A DNA stretch of 64,000 nucleotides from Angiostrongylus vasorum (lineage: Eukaryota; Nematoda; Chromadorea; Rhabditida; Metastrongylidae): the NCBI GenBank assembly GCA_018806985.1, contig JADANN010000432.1:558001-622000 (forward strand), read 5' to 3'. Shown here in pieces: positions 1 through 25,258 of this stretch. The notes beneath the pieces are model-generated. The model did no database searches, was not told the DNA's origin, and worked only from the letters and a program-made list of their open reading frames with translations. The position numbers and the translations under genes were made by a program. Every line of letters starts with the position of its first letter. Position 1 is the first letter of the stretch.

Positions 1-261
1 CAGCACCACCATGCTCGTTATAGGTGGACTCCACTGCACTAATATAGATTCGATATACACATATGTGTATGTATGTATATACATTTGTGTCCGTATGTGT
101 GTATGGATACTTAATTGGACACTAAGATGGCCATCCTCACTGGTTTTGGGGGTCCCCAGCATAAGAATTTTGCTGGTCTAACAATTGTGTTTTCCTGGAG
201 TCTGGAGGTCAATCAGGCCAATGTTTGTCCCAGGTCGTCATCACTACATACAGTTGCCGCC

Positions 262-470
262 TTTGTGGATCAGAGCGGCACTCGCTACCATGCGACTAGT
301 TCGGTACCAGGACGGTAACGGATCCTGGTATTGGTTTACTTTCAGCTGAGCTGGTTGGTGGATGCGCCGGACTTTCCAGCTTGGAAGACCCTGCCGGGGA
401 GATGAATCCCCGCTGTACACCGCAGCGCGACACCCAGAAACACCTCCCAGCCACGATGAGTATGTATGTA
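262..470 (-). repeat. MITE-like repeat, family C
   Basis: Contains ggatcctggtattggtttac, gccggggagatgaatcccc, cgctgtacaccgcagcgcga and cacccagaaacacctcccag. The same order of blocks recurs at 11838-12080 (opposite strand), 28440-28665 and 32160-32405. No coding capacity. Confidence 0.5.
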
Positions 471-734
471 TATGTATATATGAATATGTATACAAGGCTA
501 GTGCTTCAAGAATTATCCATTTCCTATAGCGTGAATGGTGCACGAATCAGTTTCACATGAAGAATATGTTTTGCTTAGATCCTATCGAAGACCAATTTTT
601 CCTCAAACGCCATCTATTTCGATTATCGTTCGTTCGAAACGACTAATGCACCATGTCGTAGTGATCATAACAAAGTGAACAGGGTGTAGGTGCCGACCAC
701 TAGCTTCAACTCCAATTCAGATATTTTCTCATTC

Positions 735-960
735 TAGTTTACGTATTACTTTCGGGATAGTGCTGCAGATAAATTTGGTGAGTTTGTATCACCATGTCGA
801 AGAATTCCGCCCTCTTTGGCAATGGTAATGCTGTAGTAAAATTATGAAGTTCTGGGTGTAAAGTTGTTATAGACGTTATGAAAGGTCTTTGTGGTGGGAC
901 GTCGTTATCTAAAGCATCCATGACAGCTTCTATCTTCAGTAAATTTTACTCTTGTTATTT
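735..960 (-). mobile_element. RTE retrotransposon RT fragment, strongly diverged
   Basis: Minus-strand reading IEAVMDALDNDVPPQ then TTLHPELHNFTTALP matches the RT stretch seen at about 51610 of the large copy (EIEAVMEALDNEAV). The 60-codon open stretch is therefore explained as transposon, not as a host gene. Confidence 0.5.
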
Positions 961-1689
961 TTACAACGAAGAAGGATTCCTTTCAAAAAATATTTTTTTG
1001 GGAACATCCAATATTAAGAATGAAAACGTCCATTTATTTGGCATATATCAATTCACTGCCTTAGTCAGTGCTCTGAAAAATTGACTTCCTCCCATACTTC
1101 TTAGATGTTGGCTGAAAAAACTTGTTTTGTTAGGAAGTGACGTTTTGTGGTATCCTTTTCTGCAGGTAAACTCTTGATTTCCATCCATTTTTTCCTTTGC
1201 TGTTGAGCAATTTACAGTTTCCTATGAGTCGAGCGAGCACCCAGTAAAGTCTCCAATCACCCACTTCGCATGGCAGGTGCACATTGATCGTGATTCATGA
1301 TGCCGATAAAAGTTTTTTTTTGTATGTGTAAGGATTTTTATATACGTATATATACGATATATATATATGTATATATATAAATATATTGATTCGTTTCTAT
1401 TTTTTTGGCAACGGAGTGTCACGACTAGCTCTACTAGGATGTGCAACACTAGGGGAACAGTTTTGTACATTCAGTAGCAGCTTAACAGCCTCTTCTAAAG
1501 TAGGCATGGCGTTTATTTGTTAGGCATGGTCTTGAACCACTTTCCACAGCAACATTGGTCTAGGTTTTAGTTGATTTGAGGTGTTCAGGACGCATTCTCC
1601 ATTCCCAAAGCTTTATGGTTTCCTTTGCTTCCTATAGAATACCTCCTGTCCAGATCGGACCCCAGTTAACTATGCTATCGGCATCTTCG

Positions 1690-1840
1690 TGCTCAACGAA
1701 TGTCTAGAGCGAGCAGAACCCACTGGGCTACTCTTGCTCGTGACAAGGAAAAGCAGAAAATTTACTGGCGCCCGCTCGAATCACTGGACAGTCAACGGGA
1801 CTACAGGTGATACAGGTGATGGGTTTCTTCTACCTTATAT
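1690..1840 (+). mobile_element. RTE retrotransposon 3' end
   Basis: Contains gagcagaacccactgggcta, tactggcgcccgctcgaatc and gggactacaggtgatacagg. These are the reverse-complement equivalents of the 3' end of the copy at 50500-53110, so orientation here is plus. Confidence 0.55.
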
Positions 1841-1874
1841 TGTAGTTGCCTGAAATTTTGACAGTCATTTTTTT

Positions 1875-2050
1875 TCGTATTCTTTTTGAGCAAACGCAAG
1901 ATGTTATTTTATTCTTTATTCACGAACAAGCTGACGTTTCGGCGGATTTCGCCTTCCTCAGAGTTTGGAAAGGTCAAGTTAACAGCAATCTACTCGGTCA
2001 AACACCTCCAGTCACTTTTTTTGTTGGTTTCTTTTTAATAAAAAAACTAA
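1875..2050. repeat. Family D MITE arm
   Basis: Single arm with gacgtttcggcggatttcgc, cttcctcagagtttggaaag and ggtcaaacacctcc. The partner arm is not visible. Confidence 0.4.
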
Positions 2051-3675
2051 ATGGTATTTGAGTGAACCGTTTGTAGTAACAGAGTCATTACTTGCCTAAG
2101 CTTTAAAGACCAGTTAAGCAGAAAGTCTGTCCGTTCATTTCTTCCCTAGCTGCTCTCATGGTGGGCAAGATTTCATCTCGTTTACTATCTCATCCGATTC
2201 CCTATTGAAAAATCAACGAATTTCAAGCGAAGTTCCGTTTTCGGGAAAGAAATAACACCATCGTTCAGATAATTTCCGTCTTTGCTCTTGCTTACCATAT
2301 TTTATTTCCTTGCATGGGCGAGCAGTAAAAGAGTATTAACGACTTTTCGATCGCTTCAATTGCCTAGGTCTTTGCCGGCTTCTCTTTATATGAATGGACG
2401 GCTCGAGTTCCAAAAAAGAAGATGGACCTAGTTGTGGATGGTAGTTGAAAGTAAATCTTTGCGAATAGAATGAGAAGCACTAGTGTCGCAAAGATCTTAA
2501 GCCGCAGGTATGTTTTCCATTAAAATTTGGGTGTTTTTTGAAAATTTCAATGAACCTACTCAACCTACAAGTATAGTAATTTTCAGAATTCTCCTTCCTT
2601 GTACTAGTCTTTTGTTTACATCTCACGTCAAGAATATATATTTACTTACTTAGATAATTAAATGTGTCACCATTAGACGTCTATAGGTCCGAATGCTTGT
2701 TCTTCTCGTTAGATTGCTCCATTGTCTTGCTACTTTCATCCACGGTGGTGCTCGAATCCTTGAGTGGATTCAGCTGCTGCTTTACGATTTGTTATATTCT
2801 CTGTTTTCTCTACTATATTGAATACTGGTTGCTGGAACATGATTTTCTCTGGAATGTCGAGAAAAAGTATCTCCCACTGTTGTGGATAAAAGGGGAGAAG
2901 TGAATGTTCTGGGTGGAAGGCAAATTTTCTTCTTTGCGACTCCATTCTTCCACAACGGCCACGGCGAATCCTGCGATTTAGCCGGAGGGCGATCTAGCAA
3001 GCTGAATCCTATGTGCATGCCTATCTTTGTAAGAATTATTCGAAAGAAGAGCCTATGTGAACTAGAACTATTATACTGCGGAAATTAGTCCACGCTAGTA
3101 TTGGCGATATCAGGACTCGTTTTTTTCTTCCTTTTTTTACTTTGTGTGTTTTTACGAGCTATGGATCAACCACGTACGCACAACGCCATAGTTCAATGCC
3201 GTTCCGGACTAACCAAGATCCCAATCTTTTTCGAGTTCTGGGGATTGGTACCGAACTTGTCTGGGAAGAGTTCTCTCCGATCTACAAAGGTTGTCGATTG
3301 CCTGTGATGGAGATCTGAGAGCCCTCCAGAAAAGGTATCTTAGGATTCCAGAGGGAATGGAGTAGACCAGCATTCAGACGCATTCAGGAAACTAAAATTC
3401 CTCAAATAGTAACGTAATCCTCAATAGGATCTGAGGACCATTTTGGGTGGTCTTTTTTTTGACCCGTCATCACTTCGTCTGTGCGGATCCCATCACTTCT
3501 TGAGTTCGATCCGTTTTCTTCGCATTCATCATCGGCAATAGTCTTTGAACATTTCGCGTATCGCTTTGGCTGCTGCTGAAGAATTTCGTCCTTTTCATAA
3601 ATGTCATACTTGCTTGGTTGAGTCAATTCTCCTTGCAATCTCGGAGATAGATGGACTAAGGCGTTCCCCATGCGG

Positions 3676-3714
3676 ATTGGAGGGAGGGGAGGGTGTGGGG
3701 TTGGGAAGGGGATC
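3676..3714 (+). other. Potential G-quadruplex sequence
   Basis: Runs of three or more G occur six times in about 35 bases (gagggaggggagggtgtggg then gttgggaagggg). The short loops meet the usual pattern for a G4. No gene is recognised around it. Confidence 0.5.
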
Positions 3715-4336
3715 GAACTGGCGCCTTTACTTGCTGATTGACGGCATCACTAACCACTCCGCTATTCCCTGTCCTACAAATCGTGTATGGAAGCGAATTC
3801 ACTGCAAGGACTGCTGACATCTGCACACTACGTAGTGTCGGGTTACATAAAATAGAATGAATTTTAAATGAATTCAGCCACATTGCGATCTGTTCGTGAG
3901 CGGATTACTGTTTTTGGCAGTTTACTGTATCCAAACATCGGATATTGATGAAATAGAAAGGTTTTGTTGTTTGTCTGGGCAGTTGGCGGTGGCAGTTACG
4001 ATGTGATTTGTTCACGGAGAGAGGAAAATAATTGGCACGCGATGAGTGTGTGAGGTCTGACGCTACTCACTAATGTTTGCGAATCCATTTAGAGTTTGAC
4101 AATGGTCTGTCGCCTTAGACTCGTGATCCCTAAACTAAATTTCGAATGCAACATCCGCGCACCACCTACACATGAACAGGGAAGTTTGCCGGCTTTTCCA
4201 ACCTTCTTGCTGCTCGCACAGAGGTTGGAATCCCTCTTCGCCTTCTCTGTGTGCACACATGAGTTTTCTATGACGGTCAGTGTGTCTAAACAGTGGTTTA
4301 GTGCTTCATAAACCAGTCACGAACATCTACACACAC

Positions 4337-4358
4337 CGGCATATATATGTATATATAT

Positions 4359-4398
<40 letters not shown>

Positions 4399-4400
4399 CC
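4337..4400. repeat. (TA)n microsatellite
   Basis: Alternating TA with a few C/G interruptions over about 60 bp. A similar, shorter tract is at 1330-1385. Confidence 0.8.
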
Positions 4401-5825
4401 ACAAGTACCGAGACTTCTGGACATAATCAGTCTATATTGTTCGAGCATAGAATAGAAGCTGGAGACGACATGTGTATAATTTTCACCTTCATCATCATAG
4501 ATAGTGGTCATAAGTTTTTGGTAGCAAAGCAGTGAAGCTCAGGAACAATGTCTGCGATGTAAGCTGAATCTAATATGTTGCGCAAAATAAAAATATAAAC
4601 CAACAGAAAACACTTTTGATCAGGAATAGGGACCCCGTTCAGTGAAGATAATGAGTCCTTTTTCATATTCATGATGAAGAGAAGTTTCAGGCAAACAGAC
4701 ACGAATGATCTTGAATCCAGCAACGGATGAACTTTACGGTTATTGAGGGAACGTCTATGATTTTCTTAGAGTCAGAATTCAATGAGATTCTTCCATCCCT
4801 TGTCATTCAGTGTTTATTTTTTCTTTTCTTATAGCGTGAACGAATTGTGTTTCGATGGAAGGATTTACATAAACACGATTAATATACACATATACACATA
4901 CAGAGTCCACGAGGATTTGCATTATTCAGCAATGCTGTTGTTTCCCTCAATCCGTCCCTCTCTCCCTCCCTATACGGCCAGTGGTTATGCCTATGCCTGT
5001 GCCTATGAGAGTGGAGCGCTCGTTCGATTGTTCCCCGCTCGGTTTTCCTCGTCATTCATTCACAATGGACTGGTGACACTGTTACCACACCCAACTAGAT
5101 TCCCACACGAATTTGAAATTGTCTGACGATCGATTACTTGTTTCGAAAGTCATAATCAACGAATTTATGATTAAGTAATCTATTTTGAGGACTCAAACTT
5201 TGAGTGATTCTCTTCGAGCCACCCATCTCATGGTCTTTCCTTACTATCTGTGTCATTTACCGTAGTCCGTAGTATATCTATTCAGATACTTGAATATTCC
5301 ATGCTCACATGTCGTGCATTAGCAGCAGTTCTCCTATTTCTTTCAATCTCTTCCAACCTGATTCCGTGGAGGTGTCCGTCCTAGAATCTATACACATCTT
5401 TCCCAATTGACATATTGAATGAAGGTAGAGTGTTGTTATCCCTAGAATCCTGAGACCACAATCCTAAGTTGTTTTCAAATCTCCACACTATACCGGCCAA
5501 TTGGATTTTCCAATACAGCAACAACTCCCGCGACTCGCTTACCGACCTCCCATCGAGAACTGTGTATTGGGCTGAATTCAGTGTGCAGTATAACTTTTTC
5601 AGTTTTAAATATGCAGCTAAACACATTCGTTTACACTGAGGCAACCTTATGAGATCATGACATTGTACAACTTCTTGAAGTCTGTTACTAACACCGTTAT
5701 TAATAAAGCAAAGCAATAAGATCAGATGAGTTGTTTTATTCTGCAACGTTTCTTATTTCCTTAGTAAAACTCAATTTATTTGGAGAACTACATTAATTTA
5801 TATGTTGTGCTGTGAGATGTGGGGT

Positions 5826-6095
5826 GAGTGTAGAGCAGTGATTAGAAGTGCCCTGCATCACAGACGTTGACGTTGGTTCGATTCCGCGTCTCAGGCAAAC
5901 CAAGCCCTCCATCGCTACAGAAGTCTGTAGATTGGCACCATTCTTGTCTGGGAGAATAAAAACACTAACTTCATCGATCGGTAAGCTCCCTAAATCGTTA
6001 TACATTTCAATTATGCATTCAGTCACTTCTAGGATGTTTAATAGAGTCAAATTGCTGATGCATTTCAGGGATTGACGCTCAATCCTTTATACTTT
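5826..6095 (+). repeat. tRNA-derived SINE, family A variant
   Basis: Head agtgtagagcagtgattaga and a perfect box-B consensus ggttcgattcc (about 5875-5885), then the core in diverged form ccattcttgtctgg (5938-5951) and the tail tttcagggattgacgc. The head differs from the copy at 20518 although the body is shared. Confidence 0.6.
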
Positions 6096-6889
6096 ACTTC
6101 AAGGTGCTTTACTACAATGTTATTGATAATTGTGGAAATGTTGCCGTAGCTGTCTCTACGATTGCTTCTGTAAAAACTACATTAGCATGCTTACTACTGA
6201 CTTAAAGAATCTATAAAGGATCTTTTATGCCTTAAGCGGCTCTGGAAGCATACATTAGAAAATTCTGTTAAGTGCAAAAAGTACTCATAGTGGATTAGTT
6301 AGTGAGGAATTTAAGGCTTAGTCTCTCGCGTTATTAGTTAACTATACGTAATTTAAGAAATCGAAATCTTACTCCTTCTTTTATCAACTCTAAAAAAGGG
6401 TGCTTAAAGAATAAATGATAAATGCAAACCTGATGAGCCTTTTTTGGCAACATTGCAGGAGAACAAGAATATCAATGCATGTGTGCATCTGCATTGAACT
6501 GATTTAACTCAGATGATTCTCGAGAGTTATTACCTATGACTCTGATTCTCATCATCACTAAGACTCGTATAAATTAAAGCACGCGTATTGCTCAGCCGAC
6601 ATTCTACTCTGTGTAACCTATCCTTCACGTATTGCATAGCTAGGTTCCTTAGCCGCTACTGAGAGCAGTGTTTGGTCTGGAATCCATCTAGTCATCCTCG
6701 TAGTTGAATGTTATTTAAAACAACATAGTCCGGAATTCAATCATGGATGAGCTCGTACCTCGCACTTCGTTGAGATCACCGGCTCGTGTATGAACAACAT
6801 TCGCTTTTCTAGGCTTGGAACAGTACTCATTTCTACTTCAATCCCTATGTAGTACTGGATAGTAGTGACGCAGTTCATCAGAACCACGG

Positions 6890-7205
6890 TGCTGATTCGA
6901 CACTAGCCCGGCCTCACCTTGCGTCTCATCCTTTCTGGGAAATTAGTACCAAACTTGTCTGGGATCAGTTCACTCTACTCAGTATAAGTGGGAACATTCT
7001 AACTGGCTAACCCAGGACTCTAGCAACAATCGACTCGACCAGCATCCAAAGATATTCATAAAGAATGCGACAATTCTCAAGCGGTTGCCTAACCTACACG
7101 CGAAAAGTGCGAAGACCTTTGTGGATGATGGATGCAAGGAAACGAATCGAATACAAGAAGTGAAGGAATCCGCACAGTGGATTTGAAGATGGTCATGTGA
7201 AGTCA
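6890..7205 (+). repeat. Short interspersed repeat, family A' (core plus different tail)
   Basis: Carries the core ccaaacttgtctgg (6949-6962) followed by a tail unlike family A: cctttgtggatgatggatgc, aatacaagaagtgaaggaat and ccgcacag. The same tail recurs near 3420-3590 (-), 36400-36500, 37560-37690 (-), 47810-47880 and 57940-58020. Confidence 0.5.
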
Positions 7206-7209
7206 ATAG

Positions 7210-8855
7210 TACAGATGATAAAAACTTATTATTGGGGGTTATATGTTTTTTATGTCCAAGTGAACTTCAGTGGGGATTTGAGTTTTATGTCTTTGTTTTT
7301 TACACATATGGTTGTGATCGTTTCTTGACGTTGAGCCTATGAAAATACTTATATAACGCTATTGAGATTCGTAATTGAATCACATATTTCATGCTTTTGA
7401 AGAAATCATATTCCAGCGTAAACAATGGTTCTTGAATCGAACAGAATTTTCAATTATCCCCACCGAAGTCGCAACATAGGAGTTCTCCGGAGACCTACTG
7501 AAACTCTCTGATATATAAAAAGTCTAATTCCCATAACTCTCAGCAACGTATATACTCTAGCAAACCCTAGTCTAAACGCATCATTCAATAGCGTATTTCC
7601 GAATACATACACCGAGAGCGATTACTTAGTGCCTCTAATCCGTAACCAACACCTTAACCATCCTGGGTGCTCGCTCAGGATTGGAATCTTTTATAAGATA
7701 GGCAATTTGCCATTTTAGTCTTATGAGTAAGGCATCTGTTGTTTTCAACTGCTCATTCGAATCTACAAATGCTTGTTTTATGCATAGCGCGGAAAAGATA
7801 TCGTTACTAATCCGATATTCATCCATGAGAAATGTCTAGTCTTCCATAAAAGAGCCTCTATTATGCTTTCCGAACTCGTAGTTCTTTTGTTTACACTCTT
7901 CCCTCTTCTATGGTTTCTGCATCGGATAGTTAGGTAGGTTGCTCACTCAGCAGAGAATCACGATAATGACTTACCTCATTACCACCCCGTCGCCTACACC
8001 CCACTGCCGACGAGCGAGAGGCACAATGGGCGATCTCGCTCTCTGCGTCAGCACCTCTAAGCACTCAATTATTATTGACATCGGTGAGACATTAAAGTTG
8101 AGCAGAACAACATACTCTAAAAGTTGCTGAAGAAATCCTTCCTAAAGGAGAACGATTAGAGACGAAAAATAATCCTTCGTGAGAAATCAGTCTGTTTGTG
8201 AAATCGATCTATGTGTAAAGAATTCACTGCTATCCATTTCGTCTCATCTCTTTCGAATGGATCTCTGCCGGCCAATAATACCACTCAATGGCCAAGCTGT
8301 ACAATTTCAAAAAGCGTGGATCATAGAAGAGAAGCATAACCTTCGTAAAAAAAAGCGCTCTTCTAAAGTAAAGAACGTGTGTTATGCACACGTGAACTAT
8401 GTGCATAATTAACTTTATCCTTCTATTGCTTTTATTTCCCGCTTCTCTTGCTCGTAATTCTGGCTTGAACTAACAGGTTTTCCTGTTGAAGAGCTTCTAC
8501 TCTGACTTTCGCCTTCGTTACCTTAGTGATTCTTTAGAACCAGCTCTCCTCTTAAGATATTAACGACTTTTTCGGCTAACATCCATTTATAGATAGAGTG
8601 TCAGATCCATCGTTATTTTCTGTCAGACTAATTGAGAGGCAATTGCCGAGAAATGCAGTCCGATCGACCTCGCATTTGGGTGACAGACAGACAGACAGAC
8701 TGACTGACTGACTAGTTGTTTCATACCGTAATTCAGTGCGTCGCCTGTCGTGCGACTCGGTGCATCGAAAACCGTGCTGTAACTGAAAATTCATTGTTAT
8801 TCACTTACTATGAACTCCTGGTGACTAGTAGAAAATCAGTTTACGTGAATATTCT
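7210..8855. other. Gene-free stretch upstream of the ELAV-like gene
   Basis: AT-rich, no supported exon; contains only the tetranucleotide microsatellite at 8685-8715. Confidence 0.4.
8685..8715. repeat. (GACA)n/(GACT)n microsatellite
   Basis: gacagacagacagacagact then gactgactgactag; two adjoining tetranucleotide runs. Confidence 0.7.
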
Positions 8856-8859
8856 TCAT

Positions 8860-9215
8860 AGTTACTATAACGTCGACATATTTGCAAAGCCCAGACTCCA
8901 GGCCAGATTCGAACCCGCGATTACCCTTTCCGGGTGCTCACGTGTTACCCTCTGCGCTACTGAGGTGCTTTGCCTTGCCCTTCTTTCAGCTAGTTCTCTA
9001 TCTAACGACGCCATCAGCAATCACCCGTCAACGAGAGCGATTTGGGGAGCACAATTCAGCATTAAACCCAGTTAAGCTGAGGCTGTAATCGAAAGCAAAG
9101 ACTTCAGTGGTGTGGTGCATAACACGTGAGCTCCCGAAAAGTGTAATCGTGTTCGATTTGGCCTGGGGCCCAAGTTACGCAAATATCTCAACATCACTGT
9201 GGTTGTATTCTTCAC
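8860..9215. repeat. tRNA-derived SINE, family B, inverted pair upstream of the ELAV-like gene
   Basis: First copy (8860-9090) is tRNA-like on the minus strand (plus text gattcgaacccgcgattacc and gctcacgtgttaccctctg). A second, shorter copy on plus (9090-9215) shows tggtgtggtgcataacacg and box B gtgttcgattt. The two halves face each other and lie about 450 bp from the start codon of the ELAV-like gene. Confidence 0.55.
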
Positions 9216-9420
9216 ATATTTCCTTATAAGGATGGCTTAAAAGACACGGGGGGCAATTTCGCACGGGTAGCGCGACGTGGATAATCCACTGCTACCTGAC
9301 TAGGAGAGTTCCGCTACACTGGCACTCGCGTTCATATTCACCTTCATTCGTCATGCCTCCCATCTGTCCGTCCTGCCATATTTTTCTTTCCGACAACCTG
9401 CCGTCTGCCATACGCCGGCG

Positions 9421-9666
9421 GCCGTCGTTATCCACGGCGATATCCATGCCTGCAGGCTCCGCCCATAAAACTGCGCCCCTCTCGGCAATGCGTGCACTTT
9501 GATGTGGTTCTTGTCGTGATGTCTACGTCTTGTTGCCGTTTCTCATTGTTTCTCTTCGTGTGGCTTTCAGTCGCTTACACTCTCTGTACTCTCAGAACGT
9601 TCTCTCATCATCCACTTCCAATTCGTTCCTCGATCCGGCTTCGTCTCTCTGATCCACAACTGCGGC
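9421..9666 (+). promoter_or_regulatory. Probable promoter/5' UTR of the ELAV-like gene
   Basis: GC- and CpG-richer than its surroundings (gccggcggccgtcg lies just before it). It contains a TATA-like cataaaa at about 9464-9470, some 200 bp upstream of the start codon. A pyrimidine-rich ctttcag at 9564-9570 could serve as a trans-splice or 5' UTR acceptor. No transcript evidence exists, so the assignment rests on position and composition only. Confidence 0.3.
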
Positions 9667-21851
<12,185 letters not shown>

Positions 21852-24800
21852 ACGAACAACCGAAGAAGTGAGTGCATCTTGACGGTTTATGTTTGGTTCG
21901 TTTGTATCCCTTTGACCATCCTTAGGCGTAACTACTTACTAATGGGATTGTTTACTCAGTTAGTGGGATGATCTGTCTTTACGAGTGGTACTGACCCCAC
22001 TACATCTTCCATTCTTCTCCTTCCTTGTGGTCGTCGTTGCTGCTCAGTGTGAGCCAGGTCGTATCATCAAGCTATCGTCAGCTGTTCTCATCAAATAACA
22101 TAGCTATTTATGCTTCGCTTTCGATGTTTATTTTCGCAGTGTCAGGCAAATTGTAATTTTAAGGTTTTGGACAGCACATGCAGGTTTAATATTTTGTTTA
22201 CCTGCTATGATTCAGAAGCCATCTTTCGACTACTCCATGCATACTGCCTGATTCTTCATATGAATATGGTACTAACCTTTGCCTTAGCTCAAATGAATAT
22301 GCTACTAGCCATTATCTCAGCTACGTATCCGTTTTCGGAAGACGACAAAGTCACTGACTCAGAATTAGAGCCGGAGTTTTGCGTCCATCAATTGATTATT
22401 CGAAAAACTGTAACGTGGCTTATGCTGCTGTCCTCTTGCTGCATAATTACTCATTCATATTGTTTGCTATGTTAACGGAACGCCCTAAATGGTACTAAGC
22501 ACCTAAGTAGTGCCCTAAGCACGCATGTGGTGGTTTGGAAGCGTTAATTTCTTTTCTGTGTACGTTTATGAAATGTGTTTGCTACCGTTTTTTGCAAAGT
22601 CTTCCATTTTTCTTTACCGCTTTGTTGGACTTTCTGATAACCGTCCCTGCTTAGTATAGAACTTGGAGAAAAAGTGACGATGTTAGCGGAGGTTTGGCGT
22701 TATGATGTCTTGTTTCATACCTATTTTTGTGGACAGAGGAGTTGACCCTTCAGTCGCGCTTCTTAAACACTAAGCTATGTTCGACATCTTCCACAGATCG
22801 AAAAATTTTTTCTCATTCTAAAAAGTGTGTTGTATGATTTACGAGAGTTGCTTGAACTTAATGGCTTTCATCTTGGACTTGATATTCGCAAAGGTCGTGG
22901 CGACGTTCCTTTGGATTCTTTCTTTTTTAGCAGCTTCCAACATTTTGTTTTGTGCGAGCGCCTGTGTATGTCCTTCTGTAGAGATTTTTTTAATAGCAAG
23001 CATTTATTAGCAGTCGTATCGGAAAGTGTTCTAGTACGATCAGTTTACTTCTGTTGTCAAAAAATTCTAGTGTTGGTCGACCAGAAATCCTTGTTTGATG
23101 AGCTAGGAATTATTCGGCATAGTTTTTTAAATCCTTTGAAAAGCAGCTTAGTCATCAGTCGTCTAACCTTCCACAAAAGAAGAGTTGCGTCCGGAATGGT
23201 AGAACAATGGTAGAGTACCCTCGTCATACACGATTTTTTCCTCACTTTTTAGACTATAGCAGTTATTTTCCGGCCTGGGGTTGAATTGAGTCTTTACACG
23301 GAACAGACGATGACTGGATGCAACGCAGAGGGCTGATAGTACGGAGTTTTCAAGGAGGAATCGCCTTTTATTCTTGAACATAAGGTTGAGCTCCCTATAA
23401 AGTCCCTGCACTACTGTTTTCATGCACAGTGATGATTTTCATAATCCCATCAAGAAAGTCTCCATCTTCATTTCTGTCTCCTGGTTCGTATTTACCAATC
23501 TTGTATTCGCTTTCACTGACCTTTCTTTTCCTACGTTGAGGTTTCCTACCACAAATTCACAGATGGTCGTTAACTATGAGCTGCCTAATTAAACTAATGA
23601 GAGGATGTATACAGCTGTTATCAGTTATATAGGTCAGTGACTGGATGTTGGTGATATGGAGTTTTTTGTCACTGATGGGAGATTGAAGACGTAGAATGGC
23701 TAACCGTATTCATGGGATCTCGCATTGAAGAACATCATAGGTGCTAAATAACTGTACGACAGGGTTTACGCCACTGAAATTCCGTGACTTACGGTTCTTG
23801 AAAGGGTCTGCTATGCTTCACGAATGACAAAGATCTCATCGTTTAAATGTGGTTGTCAGTCTTCTTGGTTTTCTTTTCTGTCATATAGTGATTACGTGGA
23901 ATTCAGTGAACCTAGCGTCTCAAGAGGAGCGCAATGAATGATGTTTGAGGAATCTGTTCCTATGTTGTCACAGCAAAGCAAAAAAGGATCTTCGTGGCCT
24001 AAAATGAACGTGTTGTTTCGATCTTTTTGATCTAGTTCCAGTCCCTTCTTGTACAATCAGAGATATTATCGCATTTCATCAGGTGTTACAGCATCCAATA
24101 TCCTAAACTTGATCGCCCATTGCGTCATTGGGAGGCTTGCCTCTTTCTGTTGAGGTTATTTATCGCTTTCTTTGTAGTCCGGAGGTAACCTAGTTAAATC
24201 GTTCGCTAGCACAAATGAATCGGAGAAAGATCTGCTAATTTGCTAATAGGTCTCTTCATGAATGGACAGCGATAATTCCTAGCATTGATCAACTCTTAAA
24301 TGGGGTTTTGAGTAGAAATATCGGACTAGTTCTCAGCTTTGGAGACCTTTATTGGAGATTTAGTCCCTTCTTACATCGGAGTGCCATCTCCTCTCCAGTA
24401 TATTATTGAAGAGAAAGGCGGAGAATTGCACTTAACCAAGTGAAATATTATTAACTCATATACTTCAAATGTGGATTAGAAGAACTTCTTAACAGTGAGC
24501 AACCGAACACAAGCGTTTGTATAAGTTTCAAAGGGCTCCAGTCATTTAAAAAGTACTCAATGTTGAAGTTCTAAAGTTAATTTGATTTCTGTCGTTGTTT
24601 CAGGTAGCGTTCAAAGTCGCCTTGGCTGTATGTTCGTTGATAAAATCAACTGAAGATATTAATGGCACTAGTGCAAAATTGTAAAAGGATTTCATTAATT
24701 TATCCCAGAAGTGCCCTATGCGTACCAAAAAATTGCCTGTTTATTTCAGCAATCTGTCAGTCTTCTTCTATGTGATGCAGTTTCATTGTAACCGTAGATT

Positions 24801-25222
24801 CGTGTACAAAACAAATATATCCTATCCTTAACATGTTCTTCGACCTACAATTGAATCTATGACGAGGAACATCATATCATCGACTGTCATCCACTTGTTG
24901 GAATTGATCCTCTGTTCACTCAGTCCCAGTTAAGTCGCATTATGCTCATAGCCTTATTTAGCACTACACATAGTTACTGTTCTTACTCGTCTTCTGAACC
25001 AAAGCCGTTACAAGCTAGTCCTTTTCATTTCATATCTGGTCCCGTGATGAACACAGAGCTTTCTCAGCAGCTTTACCGCAAACAGTGACTCGATTGCGTT
25101 GCTGAGATCCCTATCGTTTTTCTCAAACAATTCTTCTTTCTTCTTCAGAGAAAACGGTGCATATCTCCTGTTATGTATTATCTGGCTTGCATCTCTTCCC
25201 ATATGCGCATATTAAAATCGTC

Positions 25223-25258
25223 CCCTTCTTCTTCTTCTTCTTCTTCTTCTTCTTCTTC
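25223..25258. repeat. (TTC)n microsatellite
   Basis: About eleven TTC units that end in cag, which resembles a polypyrimidine-tract 3' splice site. Lies in the long stretch downstream of the ELAV-like gene. Confidence 0.7.

Larger units (their letters stand above)
2060..5820. other. Gene-free stretch
   Basis: No coding exon with credible splice sites or domain was found. It holds a family A' piece (3225-3590, core at 3251-3264), the G-rich block at 3676-3714 and the TA tract at 4337-4400. Open frames at 4782-5126 and 5381-5746 have no motif and no matching neighbours. Confidence 0.4.

Noticed and set aside
3402..3671. 89-codon open frame on the minus strand with an acidic peptide
   Set aside because: Its text (gaactcaagaagtgatggga, tccgcacag) matches the family A' repeat tail seen at 7100 and 36450, so it is repeat-derived.
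4782..5126. 114-codon open frame
   Set aside because: No ordered motif, low-complexity coding bias, and no splice partners.
5381..5746. 121-codon open frame on the minus strand
   Set aside because: It opens at a TTG and has no domain or neighbour support; kept only as an unproven possibility.
22110..22475. 121-codon open frame with a hydrophobic run resembling an ion-channel pore-end (LLAIISATY)
   Set aside because: Match is a few residues only, with no channel domains nearby; region is probably 3' UTR of the ELAV-like gene.
22827..23213. 128-codon open frame after the ELAV-like gene
   Set aside because: No start ATG at its head, no motif; probably transcribed UTR or chance.
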